This document shows, in pieces, positions 42,400 through 51,806 of a stretch of 64,000 nucleotides of DNA. How positions within the stretch are numbered: position 1 is the first letter of the stretch; every line of letters starts with the position of its first letter. Source of the stretch: Sphaerotilus natans (lineage in GTDB: Bacteria; Pseudomonadota; Gammaproteobacteria; Burkholderiales; Burkholderiaceae_C); contig NZ_FTMZ01000018.1 in the NCBI RefSeq assembly GCF_900156335.1, positions 1 to 64,000 of the forward strand, read 5' to 3'. The notes under the pieces are model-generated. The model saw nothing but the letters and a program-made list of their open reading frames with translations, did not search any database and was not told the DNA's origin. Made by a program: the position numbers and the translations under genes.

Positions 42400-42978
42400 T
42401 TGATCTCCCGCTGGATACACCGCCGCGCCATCACCGGCTTCCTGCTGCTGCCCTGGCTGACCCTGGTGCTGGCCCTGGGCGGGCTGGCCGCCGTCGACCT
42501 TCTGCTGGGCGATGGCGTGCTGGCGCAGCAATGGGCTCAGGAGCCACGTCGCGAACTGCTGCGCCAGCTCGGTCTGGATCTGCTGTGGATCGTCGGCGCA
42601 CTCTATCTGCTGGGCACGCTGCCCTGGCTGGGCGGTCTGCTGCTCGGGGCGATGCCCGCAGCGAGTTCCGGCCTGCTGCTGATGCTGATCTGCGGCACCG
42701 CAGGGCTCGGTCTCGGGCTGTTCGCCGGGCTGTCGGCGCTGCAGCCGCAGTCCCTGGTCCTGGGCGGCGTCTGTGCGCTGGCAGGGCTGCTGTACGCGCT
42801 GAGCACCCGCCGTGCCCGCGCCCGACCGGCGCGCCGTCTCCCGGTGTCCGTCTTTCAGGACGATGATTCGGTCGCACCCGCGCCTTCCAGCCGGCCGGCC
42901 CGGACGCGGGCCCCGGCGCCCCTGCCTGTCCTGACCGAGCGCCACGATGCGCCGACCACGCTTCCTGCAGAGCACTGA
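42400..42978 (+). CDS. Membrane protein of unknown function (TTG start)
   Basis: The protein has 192 residues from a TTG at 42400. Three or four hydrophobic helices fill residues 10-135 (FLLLPWLTLVLALGGLAAVD, LDLLWIVGALYLLGTLPWLG, LLLMLICGTAGLGLGLFAGL and on). The rest is a Pro/Ala/Arg-rich cytoplasmic tail. I do not recognise the family. It ends one base before the ATG of the caspase-like gene and is probably translated together with it, so the two may function as a pair. Confidence 0.7.
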   Translation: MISRWIHRRAITGFLLLPWLTLVLALGGLAAVDLLLGDGVLAQQWAQEPRRELLRQLGLDLLWIVGALYLLGTLPWLGGLLLGAMPAASSGLLLMLICGTAGLGLGLFAGLSALQPQSLVLGGVCALAGLLYALSTRRARARPARRLPVSVFQDDDSVAPAPSSRPARTRAPAPLPVLTERHDAPTTLPAEH

Positions 42979-42979
42979 C

Positions 42980-44485
42980 ATGTCCCGCCTGATGTCCTCG
43001 CCGCGCAGGTCGGCGTCCTCCCGCCTCGGGGCGGCCCTGCTGGCCGCGCTGGCGCTGATGGGTGGTGGTGTCAGCGCCGCACCGCAGGCCGCAGCCCGCT
43101 CGCATGTCTGGCTGGTGGGCGGCGGCCCCGATCCGGATGGATCCCAGGGTCAGATCGAACTCAATGTGCTGTGGGTGGCCGACATCGTCCGCTCGGTGGC
43201 GCCTGCCGCATCGCTGAAGGTCTATTTTGCGGACGCTTCGCCTGAAGTCCGCGATGTGCGGATCTGGAGCCGGCCGGCCGACAGCCGCGAGAATCTGCAG
43301 CCCTTGGCGCGGATCTTCGGCCAGCAGGAATTCAACGGCAACCAGTACCGCAAGCACCGGGTGCCCGACATCGTGCACGGCACGCGGGCCGATCTGCTGA
43401 CACCGTCGCTGGCGCGCGAATTCGGCGCGATGGGCCCTCAGGACCGGGGACTGTTCGTCTTCAACGGCCACGGCCTGCGCGATCTGTCAGACCGGGCAGG
43501 CAACACGCTGCGGCTGTGGGACGACACGCGCATGTCGGTGCGCGAGCTCGAGCGGCTGGCCACGAATGCGCCGCCCAGCGCGCCGCTGCGCTTTGTCTTC
43601 ACCCAGTGCTATTCGGGCGGCTTCATGCGGCTGATCCGGCCGGACGCGCGCGACCTGCGCACGCTGGCCGCCTACAACCGCTGCGGCTTCGCGGCCGAAT
43701 CGGCCGACCGGCTCTCCGAGGGCTGCTCGGCCAGCATCGAGGTCGGCGACTACCGCGACTACACCACCTATTTCTTCGCGGCGCTGAGCGGGCGCCACCG
43801 CTCCGGCCAGCCGCTGGAGCGCTCGCCCGACCGCGACCGCGACGGCCAGGTCACGCTGCACGAGGCCCATGTGCACGCGGTGATCGAAGGCTACAACGCC
43901 GATCTGCCGCGCTCGACCAGCGAGACCTATCTGGAGCGCTGGCAGCCCGCCTGGCTGCGCTATCTCGATACCACCAGCGAACCGGACAATGAATACGGCC
44001 GGCTGGCCACGGAGCTGGCGCTGCGGCTGAAGCTGCCAGCGCGCGGCACGATGCTGCAGCGTGCCCTCGGCACCCGCCATGAGCAGCTGAACCGGCGCCT
44101 GCAGGCGATCGACGAGCAGTCGCGCCAGCTCGAGGGCGAGATCAGCCGGCTTCAGGGCGATCTGAAGCGGGGACTGGTGCAGCGCTGGCCGGAAGCCGCG
44201 CATGCGCACACCGCCGCCTATGTGCGCTTTCTGGCCACCGAGCTCGGTGCTGCGCAGGCTTATGTGACCGCCCGCCCGGACTATGCGCAGCTGGTCGAGC
44301 GCCAGGACCGGCATGCGGCGCTGGAACTGGAGCGCGTGGCCGTCGACCGCGACCTGACGCAGCTGGACAAGGTGCTTCGCCTGCGTCAGCTTTCACGGCT
44401 GCTCGATCAGTTCGAGCGCTTTGCCACGCCGTCCGCGCGGCGCGAGTACCAGCGGCTGATCCGCTGCGAACGCACGCCGCTCTGA
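42980..44485 (+). CDS. Exported caspase-like (clan CD) cysteine peptidase with an EF-hand-like loop
   Basis: The protein has 501 residues from ATG 42980. Residues 1-40 form a long signal peptide (LGAALLAALALMGGGVSAAP). GLFVFNGHGLRD has the catalytic His (about 164) and RFVFTQCYSGGF the catalytic Cys (about 210), in the order and spacing of caspase/legumain-type (C13/C14) peptidases. DRDRDGQVTLHEAH (about 284-297) resembles a calcium-binding EF-hand loop. The last ~150 residues are long alpha-helical, probably coiled coil (RLQAIDEQSRQLEGEISRLQ). It should act in the periplasm or outside. Its target is unknown; it is coupled to the membrane protein upstream. Confidence 0.82.
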   Translation: MSRLMSSPRRSASSRLGAALLAALALMGGGVSAAPQAAARSHVWLVGGGPDPDGSQGQIELNVLWVADIVRSVAPAASLKVYFADASPEVRDVRIWSRPADSRENLQPLARIFGQQEFNGNQYRKHRVPDIVHGTRADLLTPSLAREFGAMGPQDRGLFVFNGHGLRDLSDRAGNTLRLWDDTRMSVRELERLATNAPPSAPLRFVFTQCYSGGFMRLIRPDARDLRTLAAYNRCGFAAESADRLSEGCSASIEVGDYRDYTTYFFAALSGRHRSGQPLERSPDRDRDGQVTLHEAHVHAVIEGYNADLPRSTSETYLERWQPAWLRYLDTTSEPDNEYGRLATELALRLKLPARGTMLQRALGTRHEQLNRRLQAIDEQSRQLEGEISRLQGDLKRGLVQRWPEAAHAHTAAYVRFLATELGAAQAYVTARPDYAQLVERQDRHAALELERVAVDRDLTQLDKVLRLRQLSRLLDQFERFATPSARREYQRLIRCERTPL

Positions 44486-44508
44486 CCGACGGCGCTCTCG
44501 AACGCTGC

Positions 44509-45630
44509 TCAGGCCAGACCCGCCACCGGTGCGGTGAGCAGATGGCGGTAGCGCTTCATCGGGCCGGTGTCGACATAGCCCATCCAGCGCGCGACATCCT
44601 CCTCGGCATGGCCGGCCTGCAGCTGGCGCACCGCAAAGGTGTGACGCAGCCTGAAGGGCGCGCCGCCCTCGATGCCCAGCGCATCGAGCTGCGTGACCGC
44701 TGCACGGTGGCAGGCCGGATGTGACCAGGGCTTGCCCGACAGGGTCGACGGGAAGACCCATTCAGCGCACTGCATTTCCGCGCCAAGCATGCGCCGCGCC
44801 GCCAGCCAGAGGCGAAGCTGGCGGGCAGCCCAGTCCGCCAGCGGCACCTGATGCTCAGGACTGCTGCCATCGGCGACGATGGTGAGCCGCCAGGGCAGAT
44901 CCGGCTCTCGGCCACCGTCGCAGCTCACGTCGCGCAGGCGCAGCGCCCTGACCTGCCCAGGCGCCAGCCCGGCACCCAGCATCAGCGCCAGTGCGCAGCG
45001 GTCGCGCAAGACTTTCCAGGCGGCACCGGCAGCCGGGTCCAGCGACTGGAATTCGGTGCAGTGCGCGATCAGGCTCTCGCATTGCGCATCGGTCAGCACA
45101 TCGGGCACGGGCGTCAGCGCAGCCGCGTTGGCATGACAGAACGGAGGCTCCTGCATCAGGGCCAGCGCCGGCTCGTAGGCGGGCTGATCTTCCTGCTCGC
45201 GGGCGTGGTTGAGCACCCGGTCGATCAGCTGCAGCAGCCGCCAGGCGTAGCGCGGCGTCAGCTCGGTCCGGGTGCGGCGGGTTCGGACCTGCCGCAGTGG
45301 CCGGATGGCTTCGTGCTCGAGGAAATCCAGCAAGGCACGGCGGTCCAGCGTCTCCTGCCCTTTGGCGTCGGGCGGCCGCAGCGGATCCAGCCGGATGACC
45401 CGCGGGCCGGAGTCGCCTGAGCCTGCATCCGTCGACAAGGGCGCGCAGAAAGCGATGAAGGCCTGCCACATGTCCGCATAGATGCGCGCCGATTCCTCGC
45501 GCAGCCGGCCGCTGCCGCGAGGGCCGCGAGCCGGCGCCGAATCCAGCCAGGAATGGAAGCTGGCCTGCAGCCGGCCGACCAGCTGATCGGCCGCGGCGGG
45601 TTCGAACAGGGGCAAGGTGTTGGCATCCAT
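44509..45630 (-). CDS. Tyrosine recombinase (phage-integrase family), no element recognised around it
   Basis: The protein has 373 residues. The C-terminal catalytic domain shows LAPGQVRALRLRD (first Arg region), FRLRHTFAVRQLQAGHAEED (the second Arg and the His-x-x-Arg region), then RWMGYVDTGPMKRYRHLL, where the usual LGH is MGY and the nucleophile Tyr is in KRYRH. The N-terminal part is an arm/core-binding region. It could be an integron-like, plasmid-type or domesticated recombinase. No phage, conjugation or cargo genes lie beside it. The 257-bp upstream gap is AT-rich with inverted repeats. Confidence 0.85.
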   Translation of the reverse strand: MDANTLPLFEPAAADQLVGRLQASFHSWLDSAPARGPRGSGRLREESARIYADMWQAFIAFCAPLSTDAGSGDSGPRVIRLDPLRPPDAKGQETLDRRALLDFLEHEAIRPLRQVRTRRTRTELTPRYAWRLLQLIDRVLNHAREQEDQPAYEPALALMQEPPFCHANAAALTPVPDVLTDAQCESLIAHCTEFQSLDPAAGAAWKVLRDRCALALMLGAGLAPGQVRALRLRDVSCDGGREPDLPWRLTIVADGSSPEHQVPLADWAARQLRLWLAARRMLGAEMQCAEWVFPSTLSGKPWSHPACHRAAVTQLDALGIEGGAPFRLRHTFAVRQLQAGHAEEDVARWMGYVDTGPMKRYRHLLTAPVAGLA

Positions 45631-45636
45631 GAAAAG

Positions 45637-45757
45637 ATACTAACGAAATTGTTTTTTCAAAACAAGACGGACTGCAACTTTGTGCCTCGTTCAACCCAAA
45701 TCACGCAAATCACCCGCCATTCATTCCGCTCACCCTCTCACCAAAAGCTGTTAGTAT
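45637..45757. promoter_or_regulatory. AT-rich divergent promoter region with inverted repeats
   Basis: The perfect inverted repeat TTGTTTT-TTC-AAAACAA lies at 45649-45665. ATACTAAC at 45637-45644 and its exact reverse complement GTTAGTAT at 45750-45757 stand about 105 bp apart near the starts of the two divergent genes. These could be operators or recombinase sites; neither can be decided by eye. Confidence 0.45.
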
Positions 45758-45887
45758 TTTATTTGATGACAAAACCCCATTCGTCACGAAGCCAGATCCC
45801 GGATCTGCCGACCGGAATCGCCGGGGAGCGCGGATGGATGAAAATCGCGCATCTCCAGAGGCCCGCCAGAAAAGGAAAAAAACGCTC

Positions 45888-46781
45888 ATGAACACCGTCA
45901 GCCTGCCCGTCGACCTGCAACTGTGCGTCGAGAACGCCCTGGCCGAGGACATCGGAAGCGGCGACGTGACCTCGGTGCTGCTGTCACGGGCCCAGCAGGT
46001 CACCGCCCAGGTGACGATCCGCGAAGCCGCGGTGCTGTGCGGTCAGCCCTGGTTCGACGCGGTCTTCCGGATCCTCGACCCCACGATCCGCATCGAGTGG
46101 ACCGTCCCGGAAGGCTCGGCCGTGCAGGCCGACGACCTGCTGTGCACCCTCTCGGGCCCGGCGCGCGCGATCTTCACCGGCGAGCGCACCGCGCTGAACT
46201 TCCTGCAGACCCTCTCGGGCACCGCCACCTCGGTGCGGCGCTACGTGGAGGCGGTCGGCACGACGGGCACCTGCATCGTCGACACCCGCCAGACCCTGCC
46301 GGGCCTGCGCAGCGCGCAGAAATACGCCGTGCTGGCCGGCGGCGGGCTGAACCATCGTCTGGGCCTGCATGACGGCTTCCTGATCGAGGATGTGCACATC
46401 GCCTCGGCCGGCGGCCTGCGCGAGGCCATCTCATTCGCCCGCGCGCTCGGACTGAACGTGCCGATCATGGCCGAGATCCGCACCCGCGAGGACACGCTGA
46501 TCGCGCTCGACGAGGACATCGAGCTGGTGCTGATCGAAAGCCTGCCCCAGGAGCTGGTGCGCACGGTGGCCCGCATGGTGCGGGAACACCGGGAATGTGG
46601 CGGCCGCACGCTGGTGGAGTATTCGGGCGGCATCTCGCTGGAGACGGTGCGCATGCTGGCCGAGACCGGCGTGGACCGCATCGCGGTCGGCTCGATCACC
46701 AAGCATCTGCGCGCGGTCGACGTGACGATGCGCATCAGCCGCGAGCCGTCGGGCGTGGCGCCCTCCCCCGCCGGCGCCTGA
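45888..46781 (+). CDS. Quinolinate phosphoribosyltransferase (NadC)-like protein with replaced active-site residues
   Basis: The protein has 297 residues from ATG 45888, chosen for the AAAGGAAA about 10 bases upstream; ATG 45834 is in frame. The fold follows NadC throughout (LAEDIGSGDVTSVLL, TALNFLQTLSGTATSVRRYV, KYAVLAGGGLNHRLGLHDGF, VDRIAVGSITKHLRAVDVTM). But the catalytic DTRKT is DTRQT (Gln135), LIKENH is LIEDVH (Glu167 for Lys), the EVEVEN metal region is MAEIRT and LDNF is LIES. A second NadC with intact motifs is at 59753-61327. I infer that this one does not make nicotinate mononucleotide and has another role, or binds the ligand without catalysis. Confidence 0.85.
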   Translation: MNTVSLPVDLQLCVENALAEDIGSGDVTSVLLSRAQQVTAQVTIREAAVLCGQPWFDAVFRILDPTIRIEWTVPEGSAVQADDLLCTLSGPARAIFTGERTALNFLQTLSGTATSVRRYVEAVGTTGTCIVDTRQTLPGLRSAQKYAVLAGGGLNHRLGLHDGFLIEDVHIASAGGLREAISFARALGLNVPIMAEIRTREDTLIALDEDIELVLIESLPQELVRTVARMVREHRECGGRTLVEYSGGISLETVRMLAETGVDRIAVGSITKHLRAVDVTMRISREPSGVAPSPAGA

Positions 46782-46802
46782 CACGCCGCCCCGGACCGCC
46801 GC

Positions 46803-47192
46803 TCACGAGCGGTGCAGCGCCTCCTCGGCCTCCAGCCGGGAGAACTCCTCGTCGCTGAACAGCCGCGAACGGCTGAGAAAGGCCTTGCCCAGAGGGCCTT
46901 CCAGGCTGAAGTTGTCCCCGCCCAGCGGGGCGTCCACCGCGTCGACGATCATCTGGCTGCTCTTCCAGTAGGCGTACTGGGAACTGCTCATGTAGAAGGG
47001 CACGTCGCCGATGTGGCCCAGCAGGACATCGCTCGGGCTGATCGCCAGCTCACCCGGCAGATAGCAGTTGGGCGCGCTGTTGTCGCAGCAGCCGCTGGAC
47101 TGGTAGAACATCAGCGCGCCATGGCGAGCCTGAAGCTGCGCGATCAGCGCCAGCGCGCCTTCGGTGGCGGTCACGCGTGCAAGGGTCGTCAT
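46803..47192 (-). CDS. DUF779-family protein linked to aldehyde dehydrogenase
   Basis: The protein has 129 residues from ATG 47192. It contains ALMFYQSSGCCDNSAPNCYL with three Cys of possible metal-binding kind, and AYWKSSQMIVDAVDAPLGGD. The DUF779 family is found next to AcoD/ExaC-type aldehyde dehydrogenase genes in many proteobacteria, as here; its role is not known. It is separated from the dehydrogenase gene by 76 bp that include a strong terminator, so it should be transcribed mainly by read-through or from its own promoter. Confidence 0.88.
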   Translation of the reverse strand: MTTLARVTATEGALALIAQLQARHGALMFYQSSGCCDNSAPNCYLPGELAISPSDVLLGHIGDVPFYMSSSQYAYWKSSQMIVDAVDAPLGGDNFSLEGPLGKAFLSRSRLFSDEEFSRLEAEEALHRS

Positions 47193-47210
47193 GTCGTTCT
47201 CCCATGAATG

Positions 47211-47233
47211 AAAAAGGGGGACCGAAGTCCCCC
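47211..47233 (-). terminator. Rho-independent terminator after the aldehyde dehydrogenase gene
   Basis: On the minus strand GGGGGAC-TTCG-GTCCCCC is followed by TTTTT: a 7-bp stem, a UUCG tetraloop and a U tract, 35 bp beyond the stop codon. Confidence 0.93.
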
Positions 47234-47268
47234 AAAGGCATGACAGCTCGTCAATCGATCTGAACAGA

Positions 47269-48789
<1,521 letters not shown>

Positions 48790-48837
48790 CGATGTCTCCT
48801 TCAGTGTTGATGCCAGGGGTTGGGATGCCACCTCCAT

Positions 48838-48853
48838 TGCGAAGGTCGTGCCA
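48838..48853 (-). promoter_or_regulatory. Sigma-54 (-24/-12) promoter of the aldehyde dehydrogenase gene
   Basis: The minus strand reads TGGCACGACCTTCGCA, differing from the consensus TGGCACGrnnnTTGCa by one base; the invariant GG and GC are 10 bp apart as required. The predicted start of transcription is about 35-40 bases upstream of the ATG. Confidence 0.85.
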
Positions 48854-48976
48854 GCCCGTGAATCCGGCGCATTCCGGTGCGCTGTCGGGAACGAGATCGG
48901 ACATTCAGGCAGAAATGGCCCGTTTCCTGCTGGAAATCTGTTCAGGGGTCATTCAGTGATCAGGTCGGCGGTCCGC

Positions 48977-48997
48977 ACTGTCATTCGCCGAGACAGT
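48977..48997. promoter_or_regulatory. Inverted repeat, candidate activator binding site
   Basis: ACTGTC-N9-GACAGT is perfect and lies about 125-160 bp upstream of the sigma-54 promoter, a normal distance for an enhancer-binding protein. A further ACTGTC half-site is at 49028-49033. With the promoter it accounts for much of the 316-bp gap between the two divergent genes. Confidence 0.6.
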
Positions 48998-49105
48998 ACA
49001 TACCCGAGGCCGCGGCACGAGGCAAAAACTGTCACGGATCGGACCATCGGCGGCTGACTCCTGGCGAGACAATCGGCACGAAAAAACATAAGGGTAAACA
49101 CTTAA

Positions 49106-51115
49106 ATGAAAGATTCCGAACGTCCTGCGGGGGGCAAGACGCCACGGCTGCGGCCCCTGAAGCAGGCCTTGCTGAGCGGCGAGGTCGAGCCCGACACGCT
49201 GCCGGTCGACCCGCTGCTGCTGCGCTCCTGGCAGCGCAGCCGGGAGGCCGGGCTGACGCCGGCCGGCCTGGGCAGCGCCGGGCCGCATGCCTCTGCGGTG
49301 CAGCTCGCGCGGGCACGCGAGCGCCATCACGAGCTGATCGCGCACGCGCGGCCGGTGCTGGAATTCCTGTTCGAGCAGACCCGCGACACCGACAGCGTGG
49401 TGCTGCTGGCCGATGCGCAGGGCATGCTGCTGGACGCGATCGGCGACGCCGACTTCAGCCAGCGTGCCGCACGGGTGGCCCTGCGCCCCGGCGCCATCTG
49501 GCATGAGCAATGGCGCGGCACCAATGCGATCGGCACCTGCCTGGCCGAGGAGCAGGCGCTGGTGATCCACGGCGACGAACACTATCTGGACCGCAACGGC
49601 TTCCTGACCTGCGCCGCCTCGCCGATCGTCGATCCGGCCGGACGCATCATCGGCGCGATCGACATCAGCAACGATCACCGCCAGGCACACCGGCACACGC
49701 TCGGGCTGGTGCGATCGGCCGCGCGCATGATCGAGCAGCGCCTGTTCGAGACCCGCCACGCGCAGGGGCTGCGGCTGCGCTTTCATGCCCGGCGCGAAGG
49801 CATCGCCAGCCTGACCGAAGGCCTGATGGCGCTGTCGGACGACGGCTGGGTGATCGGCGCCAATGCGGCGGCGCTGTCGATGCTGAAGCTGGAGCGCGGC
49901 CACATCGGCGCGCTGCGCGCCGACAGCCTCTTCGGCCTGGACCTGTGCCGCATCGAAGCCATGGCCCGCCCGCCCGCTGAGCCGCGCGCGCTGCGCTGTC
50001 CGGACGGCACGATGCTGTGGCTGCGGGTCGACAGCAGTCACAGCATCGAGGTCATGGCGCGCCGCACGGATCGCCAGCCCGACGATGCGCTGCCGCCTGC
50101 GTCATCCGCATCCAGCGTCGCGGCAGCGACGGCAGCAGAGACGGCGCCGGAGAGGCCAGGACAGGACGACGCGCTGTCCGGCTTCGAGCTGGGTGACCCG
50201 ACGCTGCGCCAGATCGTCAACCGGCTGAGGCGCCTGAGCGGCGCACCGGTCGGACTGGTGCTGCAGGGCGAATCCGGCAGCGGCAAGAGCGCACTGGCCC
50301 AGGCGGTGCACCTCAACAGCCCGCGCCGGGACGGGCCGCTGCGGACGCTGCACTGCGCCAGCCTCGATGCCGACCTGCTGGACGACACCCTGTTCGGCCG
50401 ACCGCTGGAACGCCCGCCGGCGCCGGGCCTGCTGCGCCGCGCACGCGGCGGCACGCTGGTGCTCGACGAGGTGGCTGATCTGCCGCTGCCGCTGCAGGCC
50501 CGGCTGCTGCGGGTGCTGCAGGACGACATGCTGGCACCGCTGCCGGGCGAGCCGGCCCAGCCGCTGGATGTCGCGCTGATCTGCACCAGCCGGCGCCGCC
50601 TGATCGACGAGGTGGCCTGCGGCCGGCTGCGCGAGGACCTGTACTACCGGCTCAACGGCCTGACGCTGATGCTGCCGCCGCTGCGCGAGCGCAGCGATCT
50701 GGCTGCGCTGTGCCGCCAGCTGCTCGACGCGGTCGGCTCGCAGGCGGCGGTCGATCCCGGCCTGCTCGAGCGTCTGACGTGCTACCCGTGGCCCGGCAAC
50801 GGGCGCCAGCTCGCCAACGCGCTGCGCGCGGCCAGCGCCCAGCTCGAGCCGCACGAGCGCATGATCCGCCTCGATCATCTGCCCGACGACCTGCGCGAGG
50901 AGCTGGCTCAGCTCGCGCGGCAGCCACAGGGGCCGGACCGCAACCGTGTGGCGCGCCCCCCGCTCGATGCCGCGCAAGTGGCTCGCACGGTGGCTGCATG
51001 CGAAGGCAATCTGTCGGAGGCGGCGCGCCGGCTCGGCATCAGCCGCAACACGCTCTACCGGCGGCTGCGCGAGGCCGGCGAGGACGCCGGTGAGGCCGAC
51101 AGCGCCAGCAGGTGA
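49106..51115 (+). CDS. acoR: AcoR-like enhancer-binding regulator lacking the GAFTGA loop
   Basis: The protein has 669 residues. A GAF sensor domain (about 75-220; DTDSVVLLADAQGMLLDAIG, WRGTNAIGTCLAEEQALVIH as in AcoR) comes first, then a PAS-like stretch, an AAA+ domain (about 355-580) and a Fis-type helix-turn-helix (AARRLGISRNTLYRRL). Walker A is GESGSGKS and Walker B GGTLVLDEVADLP. But between LFG and GLLRRARGG only RPLERPPAP is found, where sigma-54 activators have the GAFTGA loop that contacts sigma-54. This is at odds with the good sigma-54 promoter next door. It presumably senses acetoin, ethanol or an aldehyde. Confidence 0.9.
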   Translation: MKDSERPAGGKTPRLRPLKQALLSGEVEPDTLPVDPLLLRSWQRSREAGLTPAGLGSAGPHASAVQLARARERHHELIAHARPVLEFLFEQTRDTDSVVLLADAQGMLLDAIGDADFSQRAARVALRPGAIWHEQWRGTNAIGTCLAEEQALVIHGDEHYLDRNGFLTCAASPIVDPAGRIIGAIDISNDHRQAHRHTLGLVRSAARMIEQRLFETRHAQGLRLRFHARREGIASLTEGLMALSDDGWVIGANAAALSMLKLERGHIGALRADSLFGLDLCRIEAMARPPAEPRALRCPDGTMLWLRVDSSHSIEVMARRTDRQPDDALPPASSASSVAAATAAETAPERPGQDDALSGFELGDPTLRQIVNRLRRLSGAPVGLVLQGESGSGKSALAQAVHLNSPRRDGPLRTLHCASLDADLLDDTLFGRPLERPPAPGLLRRARGGTLVLDEVADLPLPLQARLLRVLQDDMLAPLPGEPAQPLDVALICTSRRRLIDEVACGRLREDLYYRLNGLTLMLPPLRERSDLAALCRQLLDAVGSQAAVDPGLLERLTCYPWPGNGRQLANALRAASAQLEPHERMIRLDHLPDDLREELAQLARQPQGPDRNRVARPPLDAAQVARTVAACEGNLSEAARRLGISRNTLYRRLREAGEDAGEADSASR

Positions 51116-51732
51116 CCCATCTTCTCGCGCTTGGTCGCGAGATAGGCGGCATTCTCGGGGTTGGCATCGATCTCGTGCGGCTCGCGCTGCACCACCTCCA
51201 GCCCCTGCTGCTGCAGCGCCAGCAGCTTGATCGGGTTGTTGCTCATCAGGCTGACCGAAGCGACGCCCAGGTCCTGCAGGATCTCGGCGGCGGCCTCGAA
51301 ACGGCGGCTGTCGGGCGCATGGCCCAGCGCCAGATTGGCCTCGACGGTGTCCAGGCCCTGATCCTGCAGCGTGTAGGCGCGCAGCTTCTCGTCGATGCCG
51401 ATGCCGCGGCCTTCATGCCCGCGCATGTAGATCACCACGCCCCGGCCAGCCGCACTGATGCGCTGCAATGCCAGGCGCAGCTGCGGGCCGCAGTCGCAGC
51501 GCAGCGAGCCGAAGATGTCGCCGGTCAGGCACTCGGAATGCACCCGCACCAGCACCTCGCGCGCGCCGACCAGCTCGCCGCAATGGATGGCCATGTGCTC
51601 GATGCTGGTGCCGCGGTCGAAGTAGGAGGAAATGGTGAAGTCGCCATGCTCGGTGGGCAGGCGCGCGCTCGGGCCACGCCGGACATGGGCGTGGGCATCG
51701 GCGGCCGGCAGGAAGGTCGTTTCGGGCTTCAT
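51055..51732 (-). CDS. ribA: GTP cyclohydrolase II
   Basis: The protein has 225 residues from ATG 51732; an in-frame ATG at 51759 would add nine. VRVHSECLTGDIFGSLRCDC holds the three zinc-binding Cys, MRGHEGRGIGIDEKLRAYTL the catalytic loop, and VSLMSNNPIKLLALQQQGLE the end of the fold. It starts riboflavin synthesis from GTP. The 3' end overlaps the convergent regulator gene by 61 bp; the ~16 C-terminal residues past KREKMGHLL (a Ser/Ala/Arg-rich tail) come only from this overlap and are absent in E. coli RibA. Confidence 0.95.
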   Translation of the reverse strand: MKPETTFLPAADAHAHVRRGPSARLPTEHGDFTISSYFDRGTSIEHMAIHCGELVGAREVLVRVHSECLTGDIFGSLRCDCGPQLRLALQRISAAGRGVVIYMRGHEGRGIGIDEKLRAYTLQDQGLDTVEANLALGHAPDSRRFEAAAEILQDLGVASVSLMSNNPIKLLALQQQGLEVVQREPHEIDANPENAAYLATKREKMGHLLALSASPASSPASRSRR

Positions 51733-51806
51733 CGCAACATCGTCGGTCTGGAGCGGCATTGTCGCCGCATCCGCGCCGGCGTGCAGGCGTCGGCCCTGCG
51801 CCGAGC

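Noticed and set aside
44509-45630. The recombinase as evidence for a prophage or integrative element.
   Set aside because: No phage, relaxase or conjugation genes, no tRNA target and no flanking direct repeats are recognisable within the window.
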